Below are positions 13,601 through 20,982 of a stretch of DNA of 64,000 nucleotides, in pieces (the first letter of the stretch is position 1; each line of letters opens with the position of its first letter). The stretch lies in contig JABHWU010000025.1 in assembly GCA_018657625.1 (NCBI GenBank), positions 1-64,000 on the forward strand. Reading direction: 5' to 3'. The DNA comes from Deltaproteobacteria bacterium. GTDB lineage: Bacteria > SAR324 > XYD2-FULL-50-16. The notes under the pieces were generated by a model. It saw only the letters and a list, made by a program, of their open reading frames with translations, did not search any database and was not told the DNA's origin. A program made the translations under genes and the position numbers.

Positions 13601-14584
13601 ATCGCTTAGAACATTTTCCCGTATAAGATGTCGGGCCACAGCTAATTCTGCCAGAGCCGCATCGGACCTTCCAAACTCTACGGCTTTTAATGAATCCAGG
13701 GTGTTTTCGACTGGTACCCGGATTATTTTAGGGTATTTTTTTTCCAGGATTTCTTCATAAAAAAAGCCGGCTGGAAAAGAGACCCGTTTGCCAAAAAGTG
13801 ATTCCAGGTCAGTCAAAGGACTGTTTGTTTTGGTGATGATAGCGTTAGGGTTTTTAAAATAGCTGCCGGTAAATAACAGGCGTTTTTGACGATCCTCAGT
13901 TTTAACAATATTGAGCATGACATCCAGTTCTTTTTCAAATGCCATTTGAAGCAGTGCACCCCATTCTCCGGAAATGTATTCCACCTTAATACCGATCCGG
14001 TTTGCCAACAGATCCATATACTCAATAGAAAGACCGGTTGGTACTCCGTATTTATTGAAGTTAAATGGCGGCCAATCGAGTTCATTATGAACCTTAATAA
14101 GGGGGTGATTTTTAATCCAGTTTTTTTCTTGCACTGTAAGAATTATCTTTTCTTCCTGAACGTTAGTTGTCTCAACATAAACCTCAATGAACCCAACCGG
14201 TTCACCGTTATAAAGAGATTCTGTTTTGGAATATTCTAATTTATTAAATCTATCGGGGATTGATTGACCAAAAATCAGTTTTTCCTCATCCCTAAAAAAC
14301 TGCAGCATTACTTCGTCGTCAATGCTCTCAACAATACGAAGCGCTTTGATTGATGGGTTGTCTTGTAAGAATGGCGTAAGAATGCTTTGTAACTGTTCAT
14401 TGTCCAGGTTGTAAATGGGACCGGCACTCAAAGCTGCAATTTTTTTTGACAAAAGATCTGTAGAATTATTATTGGTTTCAGTTGTCATTAAGGCAAATGT
14501 ACCGGATCCGAACAAAAATCCTGAGATAAATATCATCAAAAAGCTGATGAACAAGATCAATTTACGAGACATGATTTTTCTCAT
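7604..14584 (-). CDS. Hybrid histidine kinase: 2xSBP_bac_3, Cache, 5xPAS, HisKA-HATPase, REC, Hpt, tail
   Basis: The 2326-residue membrane sensor runs in this order: an N-terminal span and a ~110-residue extracytoplasmic region, SBP_bac_3 domains at about 155-380 and 395-625, membrane spans near 658-680 and 685-712, a Cache-type periplasmic domain (about 715-1010) and another span (about 1015-1045). Then come two PAS domains with ITDKNGSIEYVNPKF-type starts, two PAS_3 domains, a fifth PAS, HisKA with H1740, HATPase (GGTGLGL), a receiver with D2034, Hpt with H2183 in AHTVKGVAGNIG, and the [15 protein letters not shown] tail. The second in-frame ATG at 14572 is better placed behind AAGGATGAG than the first at 14584, so the true start may be residue 5. 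It lies 8 bases after an orphan binding-protein gene, which probably feeds or tunes it. Two separate sensory inputs, SBP and Cache, share one kinase core. Confidence 0.95.
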   Translation of the reverse strand: MRKIMSRKLILFISFLMIFISGFLFGSGTFALMTTETNNNSTDLLSKKIAALSAGPIYNLDNEQLQSILTPFLQDNPSIKALRIVESIDDEVMLQFFRDEEKLIFGQSIPDRFNKLEYSKTESLYNGEPVGFIEVYVETTNVQEEKIILTVQEKNWIKNHPLIKVHNELDWPPFNFNKYGVPTGLSIEYMDLLANRIGIKVEYISGEWGALLQMAFEKELDVMLNIVKTEDRQKRLLFTGSYFKNPNAIITKTNSPLTDLESLFGKRVSFPAGFFYEEILEKKYPKIIRVPVENTLDSLKAVEFGRSDAALAELAVARHLIRENVLSDLQISGEFNSGNPETENLNIAVRNDWPELQSMLVKAMASITPEEKQALNDKWLGRQKNLEPGLVLSNEEKAWIGKKQTLIVGNENDWAPFDFNIDGEAKGYSIDYLKLLAEKTGLELTFVNGFSWTQLLDKLRNKEIDLLPAMGDTPERRKYTDFTDHYMVNPTVIVTRAGETELSGVGDLKAKKLTMVDGYYYVNKVKEDYPEIDVVPADGFLEGLQLVLRNKADAFIGSGVVVNHTIQENFLSGLQIVGRSGIDDNERFKIKIGVKKGNPLLVSILNKAIHSVSQDEKQEISNRWIKSSVVAPPTDQLVPVETFSVQKILWQGLIFLVIVSGVIGILYFLIQHYFGNAFVSLIQSNKVIWVAPILMGIFLILISIFALTALKSIEEQSRKNAGESLRGVVTSAHESLLVWVESQKAVVQRLAQDPKLQELTAKHLDVTRIKPDLLKSQTLSHIRQHFDKLRDTQGDLGFFIISKDFINIGSMRDTNIGKTNLIVDQRPVFIQKAFEGYTTFIPPLESDVKLGSEEVESSINPPTMFFAAPIKDKQGNVMAVLTLRMDPTKEFNRLVQVGKIGVSGETYAFDKTGKLISNSRFEDQLREIGLLDLKANSMLNIVLNNPGGDLTEGFKANLTKDRQSLTLMAKKATSGNSGINTHGYRDYRGIRVLGVWIWDKNLGFGFATEIDEKEALSPYYATRSIFITVLGITFILMILLTAISLWFGRKANEILIESRNELEDKVRERTSELSVEIKERKKTETELRKLFFAIEESPVMIVITDKNGSIEYVNPKFEVITKFSKEEVSGRKPNIMNSGFHPDSFFKEMWSTILAGNDWRGEIFNKDKNGNCHWDSVVISPITNTENEITHFVSIQEDITQRKHNESELRKLSQAVEQSPVSVVITKPNGEIEYVNPKFTEVTGYSQKEALGKNPRILNSGIQPKSFYKNMWDMLASGEAWQGEFCNKKKNGEIYWEQAAISPIIGNDNIITHYVAVKENISVRKKMEAELNESQQRLDLALEASNTGLWDLKPIKKELYLNDQWHRQLGYEPGRFTGNNDPFAEILHPDDREAVEKGLANYDEGKSGAYQEEMRVKTADGSYKWILAIGKIVERTASGETERIIGITSDISKRKQMEQELETNRKRLDLALEVSNTGLWDGSLISGEVYNNEQWYKQLGYQREEFDSDVDPFDHLLHPDDKKGVSEKLQDLSIGNSDIYESEFRLKAKDGSWKWILAKGKVIQRNGIGEADRFVGVHLDITERKKAEKTIKEAGDRLQTIIDGVHSLVFIKDTEGQHVLVNSFFEESFGIKREAVIGKTDLDLFSKDVAEEIMAIDARIMRNKRPETFEMTIPHQDDSFRIHLTEKFPLFDQQGTVYGLCGLATDITHQKEIEKELQIAKQDAEAATKAKSDFLANMSHEIRTPMNAIMGMTHLALETDLTPKQEDYLKKTYNSATSLLGLINDILDFSKIEAGKMDMESVDFHLDDVLNNVSTLITIKAEEQGLDLIFQTSDSIPRFLIGDSLRLGQILINLANNAVKFTAKGSVTIETSLIEESPEKYTLQFAVKDTGIGLTKEQIGKLFKSFSQADSSTTRKFGGTGLGLTISKRLVELMNGKIWVESEPDQGSSFIFTAEFGHGNEAKLKVRSSQKGFDQERLKSIQGARILLVEDNEINQQVAQEILEKAGFVIDIAEDGRQGIVAVQKKTYDLVLMDIQMPIMDGYEATKAIRKNPKFNDLPILAMSANAMTQDRDESMAAGMNDHVAKPIELQQLFAALLKWIKPGDREVNPGIRQKALGNEEKIELPDKLPGIDMKTGLRRVGGNQKLYRDLLVKFHRDNQDITEQIQKALKEKDNELAQRLAHTVKGVAGNIGAGDVQKAAEVVELAVKNYQLEEIKNMIQTLKEKLDVPMPSIKLIADAQQVDESNKGEKPNGTPDQLRALLTELEPLLKKRKPKPCKEMMEKINHFSWADKYSDLITKLNNQVSKYMFKDAIKILEDLLKQISS

Positions 14585-14592
14585 CCTTAATT

Positions 14593-15327
14593 TTATTTAT
14601 ATTTTGAAACAATTTTATCAATTGTTCCATTAATTTTAAGTCTATCCATGGCTACCTGCCACCTGCTGATAATTTTATCATCAGTATTTAAATTAAAAGC
14701 CAGATGGAGATATCCCTCAAAGACTGGAAAGTCAATTATCGGTTCAATCATCCCTTCATAACCTAGTTTCTTACTATTATACAAACCGCCAAAATAGGTG
14801 GTTGGCCATAGGTTAATTCTTCCTTTGACCAGTTTCTTAATATTTTTTTCGTCTGCACCGCTCTGAAGCACATCAAGATTTGTAAATCCCATCGCTGTTA
14901 GCATCTCGTAGTTGGCAACATTTTTTGTCACACCTATTTTTTTAACTTTTTTAGCATCTTCAACGGATTTTAAAACGATTGGTGAGCCTGTTTTCTTAAA
15001 AAAAACGACTGAAAAGTTAACCAACGGGCCGACCCATTTGAACAGCTTTTCCCGATCAGGTGTCCTTAACATGGAAAAGAGGGCGCTATTCTTTTTCTTC
15101 TTGGTGATTCTCAATCCCCGACTCCAGGGAACAATTTTGACAGGGTCATTACTTTTGACAATGGTTTTTATGCTTTCAATGATCTCTATAGATATACCTG
15201 TTAATTTTTTATCTTCATTATAGTATTGAAACGGTGGCAGTAGTTCAGCCATCAAATTTATTTTTTCTTCAGCATTTATTACTGCTCCTAAAAGCAAAAA
15301 AATCATCAACAGTGTTACTTTTTTCAT
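14593..15327 (-). CDS. Periplasmic family 3 solute-binding protein (orphan)
   Basis: The 244-residue protein has a signal peptide (MKKVTLLMIFLLLGAVINA) and an SBP_bac_3 fold starting at LMAELLPPFQYYNEDKKLTG. It carries a PWSRGLRITKKKKNSALFSMLRTPDRE block typical of binding proteins found in Vibrio- and Shewanella-like genomes without cognate ABC permeases. The start is strongly supported by AAGGAGATATC just before ATG. No permease or ATPase is nearby and the giant hybrid kinase starts 8 bases downstream, so it is more likely a ligand-presenting partner for that sensor than a transporter subunit. The ligand cannot be read from the sequence. Confidence 0.88.
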   Translation of the reverse strand: MKKVTLLMIFLLLGAVINAEEKINLMAELLPPFQYYNEDKKLTGISIEIIESIKTIVKSNDPVKIVPWSRGLRITKKKKNSALFSMLRTPDREKLFKWVGPLVNFSVVFFKKTGSPIVLKSVEDAKKVKKIGVTKNVANYEMLTAMGFTNLDVLQSGADEKNIKKLVKGRINLWPTTYFGGLYNSKKLGYEGMIEPIIDFPVFEGYLHLAFNLNTDDKIISRWQVAMDRLKINGTIDKIVSKYK

Positions 15328-15404
15328 GATATCTCCTTTTGAGATTGAAAAACAGGTTTTTATTTAAACTGTTTGCCTTTTAAGGTTAGCTCTTATTTTT
15401 GTAC

Positions 15405-15660
15405 TCAGGTTGACAATAGACCAGACAACTTGACTAAAGATTTCTCAGCATCCTTAAATTTATATTTTGATACCTTTTTTTTAATTTCCTTGAGTAAAAT
15501 TGTTAAATCATCAGGCCAATCAAATTGTTCATTTGTTACTACTACTACTACTACTACTACATCTTCTTCTTTACATGGTTTTGGTTTTCGTTTTTTTAGT
15601 ATGGGTTCCAGCCCGATCAACAACGTTTTCAATAATAATTTTTAACTCTGCCATAGGATT
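15405..15660 (-). pseudogene. Decayed copy of the post-Hpt kinase tail
   Basis: Homology to the kinase tails starts at PMAELKII (minus strand from about 15660, just inside the ATG at 15654). It then jumps, with a change of frame and loss of the ~30-residue linker, to [22 protein letters not shown], and continues through FDWPDDL...[13 protein letters not shown] to the stop at 15405. Base-level comparison with the tail at 17129-17500 shows the same flanks with the linker missing. A trinucleotide repeat encoding eight valines sits after CKEED. The only full-length frame would start with a TTG and have no ribosome-binding site, so I call it a remnant. It lies directly after the stop of the AlbA_2 gene. 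Confidence 0.75.
15538..15560. repeat. (ACT)n trinucleotide microsatellite
   Basis: Seven complete ACT units plus two bases occur without interruption. On the minus strand they encode a run of valines inside the decayed kinase-tail copy. Related tails have no equivalent run, so the repeat expanded here, probably by slippage in a relaxed sequence. Confidence 0.95.
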
Positions 15661-15672
15661 TTTTTTTTATTA

Positions 15673-17013
15673 TTAGTCAGAATATTTGCGATAAAAAACA
15701 CCTGCACCCTTGCCAAATCGCTTCAAACTGCCATTTTCCACTAATGAACGCAGCTTTCTAGAAATCGTACTTCTAGAAACATTGAAGTGGCTTTCCAAAT
15801 CACGTGGCTTGATCACTCCTTTTTCCTCTATAAGAGAAAAAATTATATCAGTAGAAATTGAAATATCGGTAACCGCTTTTTGAAAAAAAAATGTCACTTT
15901 TACAAAATCACCATCTTCGTTGTATTCAGGCAGCTTTAAACCTTCTTTTTTACAGCTATCATAAATTAAACGTATCCCTGTTCCCAACTTTTCTATTAGC
16001 CTCATTTTCCGTGCTATTCTGGAAATTATGATATTTCTTAAAAATGTTGTACCATCTCCAAGATTTTTTATGGATATCATTCCGGGAAATGATCCGGGAC
16101 TAAAGATTTCCAATCGATCTTCAAACAAACCAAACTTAATCGCTCCAGGAATAGAATATTTCCTATGAATAAGCGCATTGATAAGCGCCTCTCTTAAGGC
16201 TTCCGGAGGAATTAGGTGTTTTCCTTTTAACTGAATACCTTTTAAATGATATTCTCGCTCCAACCATTCGGAAATAAGTAGATATGCTGACTCCGCCAAA
16301 CTTGGGATTGATCCTCTTAGCTCGATGGTTTGAATAATAGATCGTCCTTTTTTACCTGAAAATCGGGTGCAGATGATAATTGCTTCAGGAATATAGTCAT
16401 CAGGCGACTCATTAAACATTAATAAGCCACCATTAGTTACTAGTAATTCATGTGAGAATGAAAGGTTTCCAGTTATTACCTTATCTGCTTGTAATCGCCT
16501 TTCAGAAATATTATTTCCATAAAATCTTTCCAGTAATTGATTTGAAAGAACTGAAATCTGTTGGCCTGACGATTCCTCGTCAAATGAAACTCGGCGTTGC
16601 TCACGACTTAAGTCTTCTACTGATTCAATATTAGCTTTTCGGGTGCTTGCTCCCAATCTAATATACACACCGCTGGGAGTCCCAAGACGCTTCAGAAAAT
16701 ATGGTTTTTTTGTGCCTGGATAGATTTTGATAATTACAACTTGCTGATCTCCTAAGTTTTTTTCATATATGTGAGGAATTAAACTAGGGCTAACAGAGTC
16801 ATAGAGACTATTTGGAAAGTCTTCATAGAGTTTTTCCCGGTCGTTTTCTGATATTCCAGTAATATCATGTGTTTTGTCTTGTACACCAACGATAATCTCT
16901 CCACCTGCGCCGTTGGCGAAGGCTATACAAGTTTTTATGAGCTTTTTAAAGTCTGGTACTTTTGCCTTAAATTCAAGTGTTTTTGATTCTCTCTCAGTGT
17001 ATGTTTGAGTCAT
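15673..17013 (-). CDS. Schlafen/AlbA_2-type ATP-binding transcriptional regulator
   Basis: The 446-residue protein begins with an AlbA_2 (Schlafen-like) domain, seen as ESKTLEFK followed by FANGAGGEIIVGVQD (about residues 8-125). A GHKL-type ATPase-like segment follows with the family hallmark EALREALINALIHRKY and IFSPGSFPG (about 260-345). It ends in a winged helix around RDLESHFNVSRSTISRKLRSL (about 395-440). This architecture is usually annotated as a putative transcriptional regulator or RecG-like helicase relative and is common in accessory regions. A block of five AATTG[T/C]GTC units covers the ~100 bases upstream, fitting autoregulation. A decayed kinase-tail copy follows the stop. It is flanked on both sides by kinase-tail sequence and looks like an acquired gene. 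Confidence 0.85.
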   Translation of the reverse strand: MTQTYTERESKTLEFKAKVPDFKKLIKTCIAFANGAGGEIIVGVQDKTHDITGISENDREKLYEDFPNSLYDSVSPSLIPHIYEKNLGDQQVVIIKIYPGTKKPYFLKRLGTPSGVYIRLGASTRKANIESVEDLSREQRRVSFDEESSGQQISVLSNQLLERFYGNNISERRLQADKVITGNLSFSHELLVTNGGLLMFNESPDDYIPEAIIICTRFSGKKGRSIIQTIELRGSIPSLAESAYLLISEWLEREYHLKGIQLKGKHLIPPEALREALINALIHRKYSIPGAIKFGLFEDRLEIFSPGSFPGMISIKNLGDGTTFLRNIIISRIARKMRLIEKLGTGIRLIYDSCKKEGLKLPEYNEDGDFVKVTFFFQKAVTDISISTDIIFSLIEEKGVIKPRDLESHFNVSRSTISRKLRSLVENGSLKRFGKGAGVFYRKYSD

Positions 17014-17031
17014 TTTTTGACCTGAATGGAA

Positions 17032-17110
17032 ATAATTGTGTCAATTGGATCTATTCGTTAAAATTGCGTCAATTGTGTCATTAAAAAAATAATTGTGTCA
17101 ATTGTGTCAT
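17032..17110. promoter_or_regulatory. Iterated AATTGYGTC operator/promoter array upstream of the AlbA_2 gene
   Basis: AATTGTGTC-type units begin at 17034, 17062, 17071, 17091 and 17100. The pairs at 17062/17071 and 17091/17100 are direct tandem repeats with a 9-base period, and the clusters are 28-29 bases apart. Read on the minus strand the units contain TTGACA/TTGACG, so they overlap possible -35 boxes. The position, directly before the start of a winged-helix regulator, suggests its own binding sites; this is inference. Confidence 0.7.
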
Positions 17111-17128
17111 AGCAGAAATGATAAATAC

Positions 17129-20100
17129 TCAAGATGAAAGCAAATTTTTCAATTCCTCCAATGTTTTACTCGCCTCCTTAAATTTGTATTTTGAAACAAA
17201 CTTGCTTAAATCATCTAGTAAAGTAACATATTCTTCCGGCCATTCGAATTCATTAACCTTTTCCAAAACCTCCTTGCAGGGTTTCGGTTTTCGTTTTTTT
17301 AATATGGGTTCCAGCTCAGCTAAAAATGTTTTCAGTTGATCGATAGTCCCTTCTGGTTTTTCTGCTTTAACTGAATCTTCATTTTTCAGTGCATTTACCA
17401 AGATATTTAATTCTGTTATGGGGACAGTCAGATTTTCCTTTAAGGTCTGGATCATTTCGTTGATGGTATCCAGCTGATTGTTTTTAATAGCCAGTTCCAC
17501 AACTTCAGCTGCTTTCTGGATTTCCTTTGCCCCGATATTCCCGGCCACACCCTTAACAGTATGTGCTAATCTTTGCGCCAATTCATAGTCTTTTTCTTTC
17601 AGGGCCTTTTGAATCTGTTCAGTAATGTCCTGGTTATCCCGGTGAAATTTGATCAATAGATCCCGGTAAAGTTTTTGATTGCCGCCAACTCTGCTTAGTC
17701 CTAAATTTAGATCGATACCCGATATTATTTCGGGCAATAAGTTAGCTGCTTCTTTTACTTCGGTTGGAATTTTTAATTGGCTGATATCCCGATCACCGGG
17801 TTTTATCCACTTTAATAGCGCTGAAAACAGTTGCTGGGGTTCGATGGGTTTAGGCACGTGATCATTCATTCCTGCTGCTACTGCATTTTCCTGATCCTGG
17901 GTCATGGCACTGGCGGACATGGCCAGGATGGGCAGATCTTTAAATCCAGGAAGCTTTCTTATGGTTTTGGTAGCCGTATAACCGTCCATAATCGGCATCT
18001 GGATATCCATTAAGACAATGTCATATTCATTTTGTTGCACGGCTGTGACTCCCTTTTGCCCATCGACAGCGATTTCAACTACAAATCCTGCCTGCTCCAA
18101 CATTTCCCGTGCTACTTGCTGGTTGATTTCATTGTCTTCAACCAATAGAATTCGTGCGCCCTTAATTGTTTTTAAGGTATCCTGATCAAGTCTTTTTTGG
18201 GATGAATTTAATTTAATATCAGCTTCATTGCCGAGACCAAAGTTTGCAGTAAAATTAAATGAACTCCCTTCACCTGGTTCGCTTTCTGCCCAAATTTTTC
18301 CACCCATTAATTCTACTAACCGTTTACTGATGGTTAATCCTAAACCGGTTCCACCAAATTTTCGGGTGGTTGAGCTGTCTGCTTGAGAAAAAGATTTAAA
18401 CAGTTTGCCGATTTGTTTTTGTGTTAAACCGATGCCAGTGTCTTTCACTGTAAATTGCAAGGTACATTTCTCTGATGTTTTTTCAATCAAATCAGTCTCA
18501 ACAGTGATTTCCCCTTTTTCAGTGAATTTTACGGAATTGTTGGCTAGATTTATTAGAACCTGTCCTAACCTAAGGGAGTCTCCCACCAGCATTCCTGGAA
18601 TTGATTCATTTGTATTAAATATTAACTTAAGTCCTTTTTCCTGTATCCTCACGGAAATTAGGGTAGAAACACTGTTCAAAACATCATCCAACTGAAACTC
18701 GATAGATTCCATATCCATCTTGCCTGCTTCGATTTTAGAAAAATCCAGAATGTCATTAATAAGCCCTAATAAAGACTTAGCAGCTCTATGTGTTTTATTT
18801 AGATAATCCTCCTGTTTAGGTGTCAAGTCAGTTTTCAAGGCAAGGTGTGTCAACCCCATGATGGCATTCATAGGGGTACGGATTTCGTGACTCATATTGG
18901 CCAGAAAATCTCCTTTGGCTTTGGTGGCTGCTTCGGCTTCTTCTTTTGCTTTAAAAATCTCCTGTTCCATCTTTTTTCGTTCGGTAATATCCATGTGAAC
19001 ACCAATTACACGCTCTACTTCTCCAGTATCACTGCGGTTGATTACTTTACCCACAGACAATATCCACCGCCACGAATCATCAGAGGCTTTTAACCGGAAT
19101 TCCATTTCATATTCATCGTAACCTTCGTATAGCAGTGCCTGGCTGACCTGATCTTTATCGTCTTCATGCAGAATCATAAAAAAAGGGTCGTCATTGTCTT
19201 CAAAAACTCCTGGTTCGTATCCTAATTGCCTATACCATTGATCGCTTAAATAGTGCTCACCTGCAATTGGATTAAAATCCCATAGACCCGTATTAGACGC
19301 TTCGAAAGCCAAATCCATTCGTTTTTTGGCAGAATCCAGTTCATTCGTTAATTGCTTAATATTTGTTATATCTCTAGCTACCGATACCACTGATGACTGT
19401 CCCGATTCCTGTAAGATCATTGGTGAGTATCGTGCATCATACCATCTATCCCCAATATCGGTCGGTAAACAATACTCTATTTGAATGGTTTTATTCTGTT
19501 CCAGGGAATCTTCAATCGCTGCTTTAATCGCAGTGGCTATATCCGGAGGTAATACATCTTTTACATTATTTCCAACCAGGGTTTCAAAGGCTTCGAAACC
19601 ATCCAGCGTTCCAAGTTCATCACTTTCCATATTTCTAAAGTAGATTTTTTGGTATACGCCATCCCGATCATAAATAATTGTAACATCTGGTAAGGCTGCT
19701 ATTAGGGCCTGCATACTTGCCTGACTCAAATTGAGGTCTTCCATGATGTTCAGCATTGAGCGTTTGGCTCTTGCTAACTCTTCTATTTGCTTTTCCATCG
19801 CCTGAGAAGCATCTTCGCGCTGTTCAAAGGCATTTTGAAGTTGCTTGGTCATACTGTTAAAGGCATCAGAAAATTTCCCCATAAAACCGACATTATGAGA
19901 AAAATCCCCTTTGGAAATTTGTTGAGTTGTCCAGGTAAGGTGCTTTAGGCTGGCTTGTAAACCTTTCAAAGCCTGAAGAATGGAAGTATTACTTTTCGGT
20001 GTTTCTACTTCAACATCCCCTTTGCCAAGGTTAAAAGCAAAATCGCTACTGGCTTTATAGTCTTCCAGGAAGCGATTCATATAATCTACCATTTGTCGAT

Positions 20101-20215
20101 ATTCATTATCCGGATAATCTTGAGGTAAAGTTAATGGATCAGGCGTTTTTCCTTTACTTAAATTATAAAAAACTTCTGTGATTCTTTCGAGATCTAGCTC
20201 TTTGACCGAAATCAT
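17129..20215 (-). CDS. Soluble HAMP/PAS hybrid histidine kinase with REC, Hpt and tail
   Basis: The 1028-residue protein has no membrane span. An N-terminal helical region with a HAMP-like segment (TQQISKGDFSHNVGFMGKF, about 85-140) leads into a PAS domain (about 170-285), a PAS_3 domain (about 290-415), HisKA with H443, HATPase (GGTGLGL), a receiver with D737, Hpt with H885 in AHTVKGVAGNIG, and the C-terminal tail with [15 protein letters not shown]. The V4R-domain gene lies 228 bases upstream on the same strand and is the natural candidate for its input. That gap holds only a short hairpin (ACTACT/AGTAGT, 20409-20425) and no clear terminator. The tail is the best preserved partner of the decayed copy at 15405-15660. 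Confidence 0.95.
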   Translation of the reverse strand: MISVKELDLERITEVFYNLSKGKTPDPLTLPQDYPDNEYRQMVDYMNRFLEDYKASSDFAFNLGKGDVEVETPKSNTSILQALKGLQASLKHLTWTTQQISKGDFSHNVGFMGKFSDAFNSMTKQLQNAFEQREDASQAMEKQIEELARAKRSMLNIMEDLNLSQASMQALIAALPDVTIIYDRDGVYQKIYFRNMESDELGTLDGFEAFETLVGNNVKDVLPPDIATAIKAAIEDSLEQNKTIQIEYCLPTDIGDRWYDARYSPMILQESGQSSVVSVARDITNIKQLTNELDSAKKRMDLAFEASNTGLWDFNPIAGEHYLSDQWYRQLGYEPGVFEDNDDPFFMILHEDDKDQVSQALLYEGYDEYEMEFRLKASDDSWRWILSVGKVINRSDTGEVERVIGVHMDITERKKMEQEIFKAKEEAEAATKAKGDFLANMSHEIRTPMNAIMGLTHLALKTDLTPKQEDYLNKTHRAAKSLLGLINDILDFSKIEAGKMDMESIEFQLDDVLNSVSTLISVRIQEKGLKLIFNTNESIPGMLVGDSLRLGQVLINLANNSVKFTEKGEITVETDLIEKTSEKCTLQFTVKDTGIGLTQKQIGKLFKSFSQADSSTTRKFGGTGLGLTISKRLVELMGGKIWAESEPGEGSSFNFTANFGLGNEADIKLNSSQKRLDQDTLKTIKGARILLVEDNEINQQVAREMLEQAGFVVEIAVDGQKGVTAVQQNEYDIVLMDIQMPIMDGYTATKTIRKLPGFKDLPILAMSASAMTQDQENAVAAGMNDHVPKPIEPQQLFSALLKWIKPGDRDISQLKIPTEVKEAANLLPEIISGIDLNLGLSRVGGNQKLYRDLLIKFHRDNQDITEQIQKALKEKDYELAQRLAHTVKGVAGNIGAKEIQKAAEVVELAIKNNQLDTINEMIQTLKENLTVPITELNILVNALKNEDSVKAEKPEGTIDQLKTFLAELEPILKKRKPKPCKEVLEKVNEFEWPEEYVTLLDDLSKFVSKYKFKEASKTLEELKNLLSS

Positions 20216-20443
20216 TTTTCCCTTAGAATTGGTTTTATTTATTTTAAAAAATTAATATGCAGCACTCCCGAAGGAAGATACTAAAACATCCCTGTTTAAT
20301 CTGCCTGGCAATAAAAAATGACGCTACCTAATATTTATATCAACCTAACGAAGATGCGAATCTCTTTACTTCAGGTTTTTTGTTTTTAACCTTTCACGCA
20401 CTCATGGAACTACTATCTAAGTAGTGTGAATATTTAACTAAAC

Positions 20444-20968
20444 TCAGATAGGTTTCGCCTCAAATCGACAGACCCTGTCTCCAGAACCCCAGCAATCCAC
20501 TTCTTTGACCTCGAATTCGTTTCCAGTGTATTCTGATAAGATTCCTGAAATAAATCCTTCATCATAAGTACAGATTTCTTCATCTGTTACTGGCAAACCG
20601 GAACAGTCCAGGTCCTCAGCAACAGTCAGAGTGAAATGGTGTTTTTCCATGTCGGAAGCCTCTAATCTTAGAATTCCAATCTTTAATTGGCTCAACAGAT
20701 CTTGTAGTTGTTGAATAAAACCATTGAAATCATTCTCTTTATCAATTAGCTGCTTGAAAAACTCCTGACCCGCTTTTTTACCTGCGTCATAAAATATTTT
20801 GTCAGCCTTATCGGCACCAAAATTCTTAATGATGACGTCTCGTAGCGTAAACTGCATCAAACGGTAAACGGACACATCCATAGTTGACCCTAAATTGGGT
20901 CGACCTACGGCTACATCACCAATCATACCCCAATCGAATTGGAGTTCTTCGCGTTCTTCTTTAAACAT
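20444..20968 (-). CDS. V4R (4-vinyl reductase) domain protein
   Basis: The 174-residue cytoplasmic protein has a C-terminal V4R domain with its cysteine pattern, DCWGSGDRVCRF, preceded by EDLDCSGLP. V4R domains bind small hydrophobic molecules or metal ions and occur as ligand-sensing modules in XylR/DmpR-type regulators and in bacteriochlorophyll-biosynthesis-associated proteins. The start follows CCGGAGGAAAA, an excellent ribosome-binding site, 14 bases after the Cache-PAS gene. With the soluble HAMP-PAS hybrid kinase next in line, it probably supplies a cytoplasmic sensing module in trans. No ligand can be assigned. Confidence 0.85.
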   Translation of the reverse strand: MFKEEREELQFDWGMIGDVAVGRPNLGSTMDVSVYRLMQFTLRDVIIKNFGADKADKIFYDAGKKAGQEFFKQLIDKENDFNGFIQQLQDLLSQLKIGILRLEASDMEKHHFTLTVAEDLDCSGLPVTDEEICTYDEGFISGILSEYTGNEFEVKEVDCWGSGDRVCRFEAKPI

Positions 20969-20982
20969 TTTTCCTCCGGTTG

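Noticed and set aside
15538-15560. Short tandem repeat considered as CRISPR or a phase-variation switch
   Set aside because: No spacers or cas genes, and a 3-base unit cannot change frame in a sequence that is already broken.
17032-17110. Iteron array considered as a plasmid or phage origin
   Set aside because: No replication initiator, partition or integrase gene is near; position before a winged-helix regulator fits an operator better.
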